Assembly: GCA_020635655.1 (NCBI GenBank)
Contig: JACJZI010000012.1
Span: 1 to 64,000 of the forward strand
Length of the DNA: 64,000 nt
Direction: 5' to 3'
From: Flavobacteriales bacterium
GTDB taxonomy: Bacteria; Bacteroidota; Bacteroidia; Flavobacteriales_F; PHOS-HE28
Positions 31,776-39,217 of the stretch are shown here, piece after piece; within the stretch, counting starts at the first letter, position 1; the number at the start of each line of letters is the position of its first letter. The position numbers were made by a program, and so were the translations under genes. The notes under the pieces are model-generated. The model was not told the DNA's origin, did not search any database, and saw only the letters and a program-made list of their open reading frames with translations.

Positions 31776-32393
31776 CTAGGCGGCCTTGCTGGAGGCCTCT
31801 TGGCTGTACGGGCTGTAGGTGCGGGTGCCGATGGCATACACCCGGAACGTGTGCTGTTCGTTGGATCCCAGATCCTCCACCAACAGGCGGGGCTTGCTGG
31901 TGACGGCGATGCGTACCCAGCGGCGATCCGGGCCGAACGCCCCCACCGCGCGCTCCACCTCATAGACCAACGCGCCACGCACCCCCTCCCATCGGATCTC
32001 GACCTGGCCGGGAAAGGGTGTGGGCCGTGCCTTGATCTGGCGCGGCTCGCGCAGACTGCTGATCGGCCTGGGCCTCTTGGCCAACAGGAAGCCGGAGGAA
32101 GCGAGTTTCAACGGGTCGCCCAGGGCGGCGCTGTTCACGTAGGCCGCCATGCGTGTGAGCATGTCGTTCATGGCCTTTTCGGCCGCGTTCCGTTCCATGA
32201 TGGCCAGGCGGCCACGGTCCAAGGCGGCCAGGTTGGCGGCCTGCAGCCTGTCGATCGCCTTGGTCAATTCCATCAGGCTGGGCTGCGGGTCGGGAAAGTG
32301 CGGGTTGCCCGTCAAACGGGTGCGCACGATGCGGGCCCTGACGGCCTTCTGGCGGGGGTTCAGGCCGCGGAGGCCTGTTTTCACCTTGTTCAT
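31776..32393 (-). CDS. Fibronectin type III domain protein
   Basis: 205 aa. The N-terminal about 100 residues are helical (LMELTKAIDRLQAANLAAL, ERNAAEKAMNDMLTRMAAYV). The C-terminal about 85 residues form an Fn3 sandwich (GQVEIRWEGVRGALVYEVER, RWVRIAVTSKPRLLVEDL, HTFRVYAIGTRTYSPYSQ). There is no signal peptide or sorting tail. Similar helical-plus-Fn3 proteins of about 210 aa occur widely in Bacteroidota as unnamed genes, often in several copies (family knowledge). The role is unknown. Confidence 0.8.
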   Translation of the reverse strand: MNKVKTGLRGLNPRQKAVRARIVRTRLTGNPHFPDPQPSLMELTKAIDRLQAANLAALDRGRLAIMERNAAEKAMNDMLTRMAAYVNSAALGDPLKLASSGFLLAKRPRPISSLREPRQIKARPTPFPGQVEIRWEGVRGALVYEVERAVGAFGPDRRWVRIAVTSKPRLLVEDLGSNEQHTFRVYAIGTRTYSPYSQEASSKAA

Positions 32394-32863
32394 TGTCCAG
32401 GTGGTTTGCGGCGTTCAACGCATGCCCCGGTGAAAGGTTGCAGGCGCAGCGGTGCCGCATGCAACCGCATCCATGCCACATGCACGCACGAGCACAAGGG
32501 TCGCGCCCGCAACGGCCGTGAGCGTCAACGCAACAGACGGGCGTGCCACCGCATGCGCCGGTCATGCGACCGCCAGGTGCCTCGTTGCGCCCGCGGTGCT
32601 GGGCTGTGCATCCGCCGGTCGGACACGCGCACCCGCGGAAGCCGGATCTGCGCGCGCGATCATGGTCCCTGCAGGCGCAGGAAATGCTCCTGCATGCGCA
32701 CCACCAGGTCTCGCATTCGCGCCGACCGCTGGTGCGGCCACATCCGGAATGCCTGCCACCGCAATGCCGGGGATCGCAGCGGCAGGCCCGTCCCGTGCAG
32801 CTGCGACGGGCGCGATCGCAGGTGCGCTCGGGAGGCACCACGCCCTCCCCGTACCTTCCGCCC
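32394..32863. other. GC-rich, Ala-codon-biased intergenic region
   Basis: 470 bp with many GCATGC, TGCGCA and GCAGG words. Both strands show open frames rich in Ala, Gly and Pro (plus strand: GNAPACAPPGLAFAPTAGAA; minus strand: MAGIPDVAAPAVGANARPGG). Neither has a signal peptide, a domain or a usable start context. No tRNA or hairpin terminator was seen. The SDR promoter octamer is at its 3' end. Confidence 0.5.
32852..32859 (+). promoter_or_regulatory. TAnnTTTG-like -7 element (SDR gene)
   Basis: TACCTTCC, ending 4 nt before the ATG at 32864. Confidence 0.35.
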
Positions 32864-33643
32864 ATGTCCAAGATCATCCTCATCACCGGTGCGACGAGCG
32901 GCTTCGGCGAGGCCATGGCGCGCCGCTTCGCGGCCGAAGGCCATCGCGTGATCCTCAGCGGCCGGCGCCGCGACCGCCTCGAGGCCCTGCGCAGAGAGCT
33001 GGAGGGCCTGCACGGCACCATCGCGGGCAACACGGTGGTCCATGCCGTGCACATGGACGTGCGCGACCGGTCCGGGGTGGAACGCACCATCGCCGCGTTG
33101 CCGCCCGAATGGCAGGCGATCGACGTGCTGGTGAACAACGCCGGGCTGGCCGCGGGCTTCGACCCGATCCAGGACGGCGACCCCGACGACTGGGACCGCA
33201 TGCTCGACACCAACGTGAAGGGGATCCTGCACGTGACCCGGGCCGTGGTGCAAGGCATGATCGCCCGGAACGGTGGGCACATCATCAACATCGGCAGCGT
33301 GGCCGGCAAGGAGGTGTACCCGAAGGGCAACGTCTACTGCGCCACCAAGCACGCGGTGGACGCGCTGACCAGGGCCCTGCGCATCGACCTGCTGCCCCAC
33401 GGGATCAAGGTGACGCAGATCGCGCCCGGCCTGGCCGAGACCGAGTTCAGCATCGTGCGCTTCCATGGCGACGCGCAAAAGGCGGAGGCCGTCTACAAAG
33501 GCTTCGAGCCGTTGCATGGGGAGGACATCGCCGAACTGGCCCACTACGTCACCGCGCTGCCCCCGCACGTGTGCGTGAACGATCTGGTGGTGATGCCGAC
33601 GGCGCAGGGGAGCAGCGTGTTGGTGGAGAGGGTGAGTGGGTGA
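32864..33643 (+). CDS. Short-chain dehydrogenase/reductase (YdfG-like)
   Basis: 259 aa, classical SDR. Cofactor loop ITGATSGFGEAMARRF (TGxxxGxG) is followed by LSGRRRDRLEAL, whose Arg residues suggest NADP(H) preference. Structural motif LVNNAGLA, then catalytic Ser in INIGSVAGKEV and the YCATK pair (Tyr and Lys), with the product loop IAPGLAETEFS. Overall it is closest in layout to the NADP-dependent 3-hydroxy acid/serine dehydrogenase YdfG group. The physiological substrate is unknown. ATG 32864 is preferred because it begins MSKIILITGAT and follows a promoter-like octamer by 4 nt; the frame is open upstream through the Ala-rich region. Confidence 0.92.
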   Translation: MSKIILITGATSGFGEAMARRFAAEGHRVILSGRRRDRLEALRRELEGLHGTIAGNTVVHAVHMDVRDRSGVERTIAALPPEWQAIDVLVNNAGLAAGFDPIQDGDPDDWDRMLDTNVKGILHVTRAVVQGMIARNGGHIINIGSVAGKEVYPKGNVYCATKHAVDALTRALRIDLLPHGIKVTQIAPGLAETEFSIVRFHGDAQKAEAVYKGFEPLHGEDIAELAHYVTALPPHVCVNDLVVMPTAQGSSVLVERVSG

Positions 33644-33700
33644 TGGTTGGGGGTGAATGGTTGTTCGTTATTGGTGAATGGTGAATGGTTGTTGGTTGCC
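33640..33700 (+). repeat. Imperfect tandem GGTGAATGGTTGTT repeat
   Basis: Three to four degenerate units (GGTGAATGGTTGTTCGTTATT, then GGTGAATGGTGAATGGTTGTT) just after the SDR stop. Such TGAATGGT-type arrays are common intergenic repeats in Bacteroidota. They show no hairpin potential. Confidence 0.65.
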
Positions 33701-33730
33701 AGGAATGGGGGTGAGGGAAGGCGGGAGCGG

Positions 33731-33738
33731 TACCTTTG
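33731..33738 (+). promoter_or_regulatory. TAnnTTTG -7 promoter element (Cys/Met-rich protein)
   Basis: TACCTTTG, a perfect consensus match, 27 nt before the ATG at 33766. Confidence 0.55.
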
Positions 33739-33765
33739 GGTACAGCGAACAACAACCTTCGTGCG

Positions 33766-34173
33766 ATGATGAACAACAAATGGATCCAGATCCTGGTCTT
33801 CAGCCTGCTCTTCGGGGCGGTGGGTTATCTGATCGGCCGCAGCTGCGGCCACGGCTGGCGCGGCCGCGACTGCGGGTCCGGCGCGGCATGCGTGAAGGGC
33901 GGTGCCTGCCCCCATGGCGGGGCCTGCACGGGCATGGGCGGCTGTGACGGCATGCACGACGGCAAGGGCATGATGGGCGGTCACCGCGGCATGATGATGT
34001 GGCAGGACGGCGGCGGCACGGAGATGATGATCCATCACCTGGAGAAGGCCGGCTTCGAGGGCGACACGACCTTCACCTCGGAGGGCTCCACCGTGACCGT
34101 GAGCCGCCACGGCGACCGCATGGAGGTGAAGGTGGAGAAGGAGGAGAAGGCGCCGGCGGAGGACGCCAAGTAG
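33766..34173 (+). CDS. Membrane-anchored Cys/His/Met-rich protein, possible metal binder
   Basis: 135 aa. One N-terminal transmembrane segment (WIQILVFSLLFGAVGYLIG) is followed by a Gly-rich stretch with six or seven Cys (SCGHGWRGRDCGSG, GGACPHGGACTGMGGCDGM). A Met/His-rich stretch follows (GKGMMGGHRGMMMWQ, EMMIHHLEKAGFEG), then a charged tail with many Lys and Glu. The composition fits soft-metal binding such as copper or silver, at the membrane face, but no known family was recognised and the tail is ordinary. The start could be either of two adjacent ATGs (33766, 33769). Promoter TACCTTTG lies upstream. No metal-efflux gene is adjacent. Confidence 0.7.
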   Translation: MMNNKWIQILVFSLLFGAVGYLIGRSCGHGWRGRDCGSGAACVKGGACPHGGACTGMGGCDGMHDGKGMMGGHRGMMMWQDGGGTEMMIHHLEKAGFEGDTTFTSEGSTVTVSRHGDRMEVKVEKEEKAPAEDAK

Positions 34174-34228
34174 GACGTGCGCGCATGTTGGGACCCGGCC
34201 GATCGCCTCAAGGGCGAACGCGACCGGG

Positions 34229-34242
34229 AATGAACGTGCATG
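34229..34242 (+). repeat. Dispersed motif AATGAACGTGCATG (copy 2)
   Basis: Identical to copy 3. Preceded by CCGGG and embedded in GAATG...CATTC, upstream of lpxD. Confidence 0.5.
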
Positions 34243-34445
34243 CGCATTCCGGGCAAGCCGGCCGGGCCCTGGGCACGGCTTCACCCATTCCCGATCGTCC
34301 GTGTCCATTCCCGGTGGAACGAACGAACAGCGGGGATCCGGTCCCGTGCGATGCGCCCCGCGAAGCCCGGCTTCCCCACGCTGACGCGGCGAACAATGAG
34401 GCATCCGCCCTGCCGCCGGGACGGGTGCGGTTCGCCGCGCCCGCC

Positions 34446-34453
34446 TATCTTCG
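34446..34453 (+). promoter_or_regulatory. TAnnTTTG-like -7 element (lpxD operon)
   Basis: TATCTTCG, 24 nt before the lpxD ATG at 34478. It is the likely promoter of the lipid A operon. Confidence 0.4.
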
Positions 34454-34477
34454 CATGCCCGTGCCAGCGGGCATCCC

Positions 34478-35548
34478 ATGCAGTTCTCCGCCGGACAGAT
34501 CGCCCAGTTGCTCCACGGTGAGGTGGACGGCGACGCCCAGGTGCTCGTGAGCGACGTGGCCAAGATCGAGGAGGGCCGTCCCGGCACCCTCACCTTCCTG
34601 GCCAATCCGAAGTACACCGATCATCTCTACGGCACGAAGGCCAGCGTGGCCCTGGTGGAGGTGACCTTCCGGCCCACGCGGACCATCCCGAAGAGCCTGA
34701 CGCTGATCCGCGTGGACGATCCCCGCGCGGCCTTCGCGAAATTGCTGGAGATGCACGCCGCGCACCAGTATGAGAAGAAGGGCATCGAGCAGCCCAGCTA
34801 CGTCAGCCCGAAGGCCACCATCGGCAAGGGCGTATACATCGGCGCGTTCTGCCACGTGGGCGACGGCGCGGTGCTGGAGGACGGCGTGAAGCTGTTCCCC
34901 AACTGCTCCATCGGCGATCACGTGCGGGTGGGCCGCGGCACCCGGATCCACGCCGGCGTGCACGTGTACCACGGCTGCCGCATCGGTGCCGACTGCCTGA
35001 TCCACAGCGGCGTGGTGATCGGCTCGGACGGGTTCGGCTTCCAACCCGACGAAGATGGGCGCTACATCAAGGTGGCGCAGATCGGCAACGTGGTGATCGA
35101 GGACAAGGTGGAGATCGGTGCGAACTGCACGATCGACCGGGCCACGATGGGCAGCACGGTGATCCGCACCGGCGTGAAGCTGGACAACCTGGTGCAGGTG
35201 GCGCACAACGTGGAGATCGGCGCGCACACCGTGGTGGTGAGCCAGACGGGCATCGCCGGCAGCACACGCATCGGCAGCCACGGCCAGATCGGCGGGCAGG
35301 TGGGCATCGTGGGCCACCTCACCATCGGCGACCGCGTGCGCATCGCCGCGCAGAGCGGCATCGGCGCGGACCTGCCCGATGATGCCGTGGTGCAGGGCAG
35401 TCCCGCCTTCGCCATCGGCGATTACAAGCGCAGCTACGTGGTGTTCCGCAACCTGCCCGACCTGCGGCAGCGCATCCACGCCCTGGAGCAGGAGCTGGAG
35501 CGGCTCAAGGGCCAGGCGGACGCCCTGAACGAACATCCCTTGGAATGA
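34478..35548 (+). CDS. lpxD: UDP-3-O-acylglucosamine N-acyltransferase
   Basis: 356 aa. Third step of lipid A synthesis: it adds a 3-hydroxyacyl chain from ACP to the amino group of UDP-3-O-acyl-GlcN. The N-terminal uridine-binding domain (LTFLANPKYTDHLYGTKAS) is followed by a left-handed beta-helix of hexapeptide repeats (IGKGVYIGAFCHVGDGAVLE, RIGADCLIHSGVVIGSDGFG), with the catalytic His in VQVAHNVEIGAH. A C-terminal coiled helix (RQRIHALEQELERLKG) closes the trimer. It overlaps lpxC/fabZ by 4 bp (ATGA), so it heads the operon. A second, shorter lpxD lies 4 kb downstream. Confidence 0.95.
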   Translation: MQFSAGQIAQLLHGEVDGDAQVLVSDVAKIEEGRPGTLTFLANPKYTDHLYGTKASVALVEVTFRPTRTIPKSLTLIRVDDPRAAFAKLLEMHAAHQYEKKGIEQPSYVSPKATIGKGVYIGAFCHVGDGAVLEDGVKLFPNCSIGDHVRVGRGTRIHAGVHVYHGCRIGADCLIHSGVVIGSDGFGFQPDEDGRYIKVAQIGNVVIEDKVEIGANCTIDRATMGSTVIRTGVKLDNLVQVAHNVEIGAHTVVVSQTGIAGSTRIGSHGQIGGQVGIVGHLTIGDRVRIAAQSGIGADLPDDAVVQGSPAFAIGDYKRSYVVFRNLPDLRQRIHALEQELERLKGQADALNEHPLE

Positions 35549-36999
35549 GCGACAAGCAGCATACCCTCGGCAAGGCCGTCGAGGTGAAGGGCGTGGGGCT
35601 CCACACCGGCGAGCCCGCCACGCTGACCCTGCAGCCCGCACCGCCCGGCCACGGCTACAAGTTCCAGCGCATGGACCTGGAGGGCGGGCCCATCGTGGAT
35701 GCGGACGCGGACCTGGTGGTGACCACCGAACGCGGCACCACGCTGGAGCAGAACGGCGTGCGCGTATACACCAGCGAGCACGTGCTGGCGGCCTTGTACG
35801 GCATGCAGGTGGACAACGCGCTGATCCAGCTGACCGGTCCGGAGCCGCCCATCATGGACGGCAGCAGCAGGCCCTTCGTGGATGCGATCCTGAAGGCGGG
35901 CATCGTGGAGCAGGAGGCCGAGCGCGAGTACTTCGTGCTGACCGAGAACCTCTACTACGAGGACCCCGAGCGCGGCATCGAGATGCTGGGGGTGCCCACG
36001 CCGGGCGGCGAGTTCCGCCTGACGGTGATGGTGGACTACCGCAGCCCGGTGCTCGGCACGCAGCACGCCAGCATGTACCACATCGGCGAGTTCAAGGACG
36101 AGATCGCACCGTGCCGCACCTTCGTCTTCCTGCGCGAGCTGGAGCAACTGGCCAAGGCCGGCCTGATCAAGGGCGGCGACCTGGACAATGCGATCGTGCT
36201 GGTGGAGCGGGAGAACGTGCCACGCGAGGAGCTGGAGGAACTGGCCAGGGCCCTGGGGCGCGACCATACCAAGGTGGAGGTGAAGGGCCGCGGCGTGCTG
36301 AACAACACCGAGCTGAAGTTCCTGAACGAGCCCGCGCGGCACAAGCTGCTGGACATCGTGGGCGACCTGGCCCTGGTGGGCAAGCCGATCAAGGGCCACA
36401 TCCTGGCGGCACGCCCCGGGCACTACGGCAATGTGGAGTTCGCGCGCATCATCAAGGACACCATCCGCAAACAGAAGCGGTCGAACACCTTCACCACCGA
36501 CCTGAACAGGGAGCCGGTGTACGACATCAACGCGATCACGCGCATGCTGCCGCACCGCTATCCGTTCCTGCTGGTGGACAAGGTGATGGAGGTGACCGAC
36601 AGCAGCATCATCGGCGTGAAGAACGTGACGCTGAACGAACCGTTCTTCCAGGGGCACTTCCCCGGCAACCCGGTGATGCCGGGCGTGCTGCAGATCGAGG
36701 CGATGGCGCAGGTGGGCGGCATCTTCGCCCTGAGCCAGGTGCCCGATCCGGAGAACTACACCACCTACTTCCTGAAGATCGACGGCGTGCGCTTCAAGCG
36801 GAAGGTGCTTCCCGGCGACACGCTGGTGTTCCGCCTCGCGCTGATCACGCCCATCCGTCGCGGCATCGTGCACATGAAGGGCGTGGGCTATGTGGCGGGC
36901 CAGCCGGCGATCGAGGCCGAGATGATGGCGCAGATCGCCCGCGACAAGGTGCCCGCACCGAAGGCATCCACCCCGAAAGCCTCCGTTCCGGCATCATGA
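35545..36999 (+). CDS. lpxC/fabZ: Bifunctional LpxC deacetylase / FabZ dehydratase
   Basis: 484 aa fusion, typical of Bacteroidota. Residues 1-about 310 are LpxC, the zinc deacetylase committing UDP-3-O-acyl-GlcNAc to lipid A: VKGVGLHTGEPATLTL, zinc His in YTSEHVLAALYG, zinc His/Asp site in IKGHILAARPGH, and PPIMDGSSRPFVDAI. Residues about 330-470 are FabZ, the 3-hydroxyacyl-ACP dehydratase: MLPHRYPFLLVDKVM, the catalytic His in FFQGHFPGNPVMPGVLQIEA with the downstream Glu. Fusing the two couples fatty acid elongation to lipid A flux. The gene overlaps lpxD upstream and lpxA downstream by 4 bp each. Confidence 0.97.
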   Translation: MSDKQHTLGKAVEVKGVGLHTGEPATLTLQPAPPGHGYKFQRMDLEGGPIVDADADLVVTTERGTTLEQNGVRVYTSEHVLAALYGMQVDNALIQLTGPEPPIMDGSSRPFVDAILKAGIVEQEAEREYFVLTENLYYEDPERGIEMLGVPTPGGEFRLTVMVDYRSPVLGTQHASMYHIGEFKDEIAPCRTFVFLRELEQLAKAGLIKGGDLDNAIVLVERENVPREELEELARALGRDHTKVEVKGRGVLNNTELKFLNEPARHKLLDIVGDLALVGKPIKGHILAARPGHYGNVEFARIIKDTIRKQKRSNTFTTDLNREPVYDINAITRMLPHRYPFLLVDKVMEVTDSSIIGVKNVTLNEPFFQGHFPGNPVMPGVLQIEAMAQVGGIFALSQVPDPENYTTYFLKIDGVRFKRKVLPGDTLVFRLALITPIRRGIVHMKGVGYVAGQPAIEAEMMAQIARDKVPAPKASTPKASVPAS

Positions 37000-37778
37000 G
37001 CATCCACCCACTGGCCTACGTCCACCCCGACGCCGAACTGGGCAGGGACGTGACCATCGAGCCCTTCGCCACGGTGCACGGCAACGTGCACATCGGCGAG
37101 GGCAGCTGGATCGGTCCGAGCGCGGTGCTGATGGACGGTGCGCGCGTGGGACGGGACTGCAAGGTGTTCCCCGGAGCGGTGATCGGCGCGATCCCGCAGG
37201 ACCTGAAGTTCGCCGGGGAGTACACCACGGCCGAAGTGGGCGACGGCACCACCATCCGCGAGTGCGTCACCATCAACCGGGGCACCGCCGACCGGCTGAA
37301 GACCAGCGTGGGCGACAACTGCCTGCTGATGGCCTACGTGCACCTGGCGCACGACTGCATGGTGGGCAGCAACGTGGTGATCGCCAACAGCGTGAACCTC
37401 GCCGGCCACGTGACCATCGACGACTGGGCCATCCTGGAGGGTAACGTCGCCGTGCAGCAGTTCATCCACATCGGCGCCCACAGCTTCATCGCCGGGGCCA
37501 GCCTGGTGCGCAAGAACGTGCCCCCGTTCGTGAAGGCCGCGCGCGAGCCGCTGAGCTATGTCGGGGTGAACGTCGTGGGCCTCCGCCGACGCGGCTTCAA
37601 GGACGACGCCATCGCCCGGATCGAGGACATCTACCGGGAGATCTTCGTGCGCAACAACAACGTGGAACGGGCGGTGCAACAGGTGGAACAGAACCTGCCG
37701 CGCAGCCCGGAACGCGGCCTGATCCTCGATTTCATCCGCAACAGCCCGCGGGGGATCATGCGCGGGCTGACCGAATGA
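36996..37778 (+). CDS. lpxA: UDP-N-acetylglucosamine O-acyltransferase
   Basis: 260 aa, usual length. First step of lipid A synthesis: transfers 3-hydroxyacyl from ACP to the 3-OH of UDP-GlcNAc. ATG 36996 overlaps the lpxC/fabZ stop by 4 bp. Hexapeptide rungs (IHPLAYVHPDAELGRDVTIE, NVHIGEGSWIGPSAVLMDGA) with the catalytic His in MAYVHLAHDCMVGSNVV and GLRRRGF of the C-terminal helical domain. It has the standard PQDLKFAGE and GTTIRECVTINRGT motifs. It belongs to the lipid A operon and is followed after 33 bp by an ABC ATPase. Confidence 0.97.
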   Translation: MSIHPLAYVHPDAELGRDVTIEPFATVHGNVHIGEGSWIGPSAVLMDGARVGRDCKVFPGAVIGAIPQDLKFAGEYTTAEVGDGTTIRECVTINRGTADRLKTSVGDNCLLMAYVHLAHDCMVGSNVVIANSVNLAGHVTIDDWAILEGNVAVQQFIHIGAHSFIAGASLVRKNVPPFVKAAREPLSYVGVNVVGLRRRGFKDDAIARIEDIYREIFVRNNNVERAVQQVEQNLPRSPERGLILDFIRNSPRGIMRGLTE

Positions 37779-37811
37779 GCATGCGCACCTGCGCACAGGT
37801 GCCCCCGTGAC

Positions 37812-38435
37812 ATGGAGGTCGTTCTGGACAAGGCCACGAAACGCTTCGGACGGGAGACCGTGCTGAAGGACCTGGACCACGTGTTCCCGATGGGTGCCCG
37901 CACGGCGGTGCTGGGACCGAACGGCAGCGGCAAGAGCACCCTGCTCCAGATCGTCGCCGGCGCCATGACCCTCACGCGCGGCCGCGTGACGCACCGGCTG
38001 GACGGCAGGCCCGTGCCCATCGAAAAGGTCTACCGGCACGTGAGCATCGCCGCGCCCTACCTCGGCCTGTACGAGGACCTGACCCTGCGCGAGACCATCG
38101 ACCTGCACGTGCGGATGAAGCCGCTGCGCGCCGGTGTCCGGGCCGCCGACCTGGCCGGGATCGCCCATCTGGAGGATGCGCGCGACAAGCCCGTCCGGCA
38201 TTTCTCCAGCGGCATGAAGCAACGGCTGAAACTGGCCCTGGCGATCCTGAGCGACACCTCCCTCCTGCTGCTGGACGAACCGGCCACGAACCTGGACACC
38301 GCCGGCATCGCCTGGTGGCACGGGCTGCTGGAGGAACATCTCGGCGACCGCACCCTGCTGGTGGCCAGCAACCGGCAGGCCGAGGAGACCGGGACCTGCG
38401 ACACGCAGCTCGACATGGGGGGCGAACGGAGGTAG
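37812..38435 (+). CDS. ABC transporter ATP-binding protein (CcmA-like)
   Basis: 207 aa, a single ABC domain. Walker A is GPNGSGKSTLLQIV. The ABC signature is HFSSGMKQRLKLALAIL, a SSGM variant of SGGQ. Walker B is SLLLLDEPATNLD, and the switch His has become Asn (LVASNRQ, where SH is usual). No membrane partner is adjacent; in Flavobacteria an orthologue sits between lpxA and efp (synteny knowledge). The missing switch His suggests either altered ATPase kinetics or a non-transport role; the substrate is unknown. Confidence 0.88.
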   Translation: MEVVLDKATKRFGRETVLKDLDHVFPMGARTAVLGPNGSGKSTLLQIVAGAMTLTRGRVTHRLDGRPVPIEKVYRHVSIAAPYLGLYEDLTLRETIDLHVRMKPLRAGVRAADLAGIAHLEDARDKPVRHFSSGMKQRLKLALAILSDTSLLLLDEPATNLDTAGIAWWHGLLEEHLGDRTLLVASNRQAEETGTCDTQLDMGGERR

Positions 38436-38492
38436 CGCACCACCGGAAAGATGCGATCGGCGGTTCGTCATGTCCCGATCGGAACAACCGGA

Positions 38493-38506
38493 AATGAACG
38501 TGCATG
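38493..38506 (+). repeat. Dispersed motif AATGAACGTGCATG (copy 3)
   Basis: Identical to copy 2. Preceded by CCGGA, 38 nt upstream of the efp promoter-like element. Confidence 0.5.
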
Positions 38507-38543
38507 GACGCGAATGCCGAGCCGCGCGTTCGCCCTTGATCGC

Positions 38544-38551
38544 TAAATTCG
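38544..38551 (+). promoter_or_regulatory. TAnnTTTG-like -7 element (efp)
   Basis: TAAATTCG, 25 nt before the efp ATG at 38577. One copy of the AATGAACGTGCATG motif is 38 nt further upstream. Confidence 0.45.
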
Positions 38552-38576
38552 CGGCCCGAAAGCAAAGCACCCTCCC

Positions 38577-39140
38577 ATGGCCACCACCGCGGACATCAGC
38601 ATCGGTTCCTACATCCGCTACAACGGCGACATCTGCCAGATCATGGAATGGCAGCACCGCACGCCCGGCAACCTGCGCGCCTTCTACCAGGGCAAGATGC
38701 GCAACCTGCGCAACGGCAAACTGGCGGAGAACCGCTTCCGCAGCGGCGAGGCGGTGGAGCTGCTGCGCATCGAGGTGCACGAGCTGCAATACCTCTACCG
38801 CGACGGCGACAACCTGGTGTGCATGGACCAGGGGACCTTCGAGCAGAAATACATCCCCGCCAGCCTCTTCGGCAACGCGATGGGCTTCATGAAGGAGGAG
38901 ATGGTGGTGCAGGTCGGCTTCGAGAGCGACACGCCCATCTTCGCCCGCCCGCCGAAGACCGTGGAACTGCAGGTGACCTACACCGAGCCGGCGGTGAAGG
39001 GCGACACGGCCAACAAGGTGCTGAAGCCCGCCACGCTGGAGACCGGCGTCGAGGTGCAGGTGCCCATCTTCATCGAGGAGGGCACGGTGATCCGCGTCGA
39101 CACCGAGACCGGCGGGTATCTGGACCGGGTGAAGAAGTAG
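38577..39140 (+). CDS. efp: Elongation factor P
   Basis: 187 aa, complete. It relieves ribosome stalling at polyproline stretches by entering the E site. Domain I starts IGSYIRYNGDICQIMEWQH; domains II-III contain GDNLVCMDQGTFEQ and the C-terminal signature region KPATLETGVEVQVPIFI. The loop that reaches the peptidyl-transferase centre reads RTPGNLRAFYQGK: the Lys normally modified (PGKGxA) is Asn here. This variant is known in some Bacteroidota lineages, so it is likely functional without EpmA/EpmB or related modification. It has its own promoter-like octamer, after the ABC ATPase gene. Confidence 0.95.
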   Translation: MATTADISIGSYIRYNGDICQIMEWQHRTPGNLRAFYQGKMRNLRNGKLAENRFRSGEAVELLRIEVHELQYLYRDGDNLVCMDQGTFEQKYIPASLFGNAMGFMKEEMVVQVGFESDTPIFARPPKTVELQVTYTEPAVKGDTANKVLKPATLETGVEVQVPIFIEEGTVIRVDTETGGYLDRVKK

Positions 39141-39193
39141 GGATCCGCTCCGACGGCGTCCCGCGCGCACGGAATGCCATCCCGACCGCCGAT

Positions 39194-39201
39194 TACCTTT
39201 G
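39194..39201 (+). promoter_or_regulatory. TAnnTTTG -7 promoter element (second lpxD)
   Basis: TACCTTTG, a perfect match, 16 nt before the GTG at 39218, which supports that start. Confidence 0.5.
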
Positions 39202-39217
39202 GCGGAAGTCCGCGCAC

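Larger units (their letters stand above)
34174..34477. other. Intergenic region upstream of lpxD
   Basis: 304 bp. It contains one copy of the AATGAACGTGCATG motif (34229-34242), inside a short inverted repeat GAATG...CATTC, and a TATCTTCG promoter-like element (34446-34453). Otherwise I saw no gene or RNA. Confidence 0.5.

Noticed and set aside
34455..34550. Alternative ATG/GTG frame right after the lpxD promoter element
   Set aside because: Out of frame with lpxD, runs 31 codons inside it, with no coupling overlap or similarity.
33544..34617. Minus-strand frame across the TGAATGGTT repeats
   Set aside because: Peptide (NNHSPF-type) is just translation of the tandem repeat and antisense to the Cys-rich gene.
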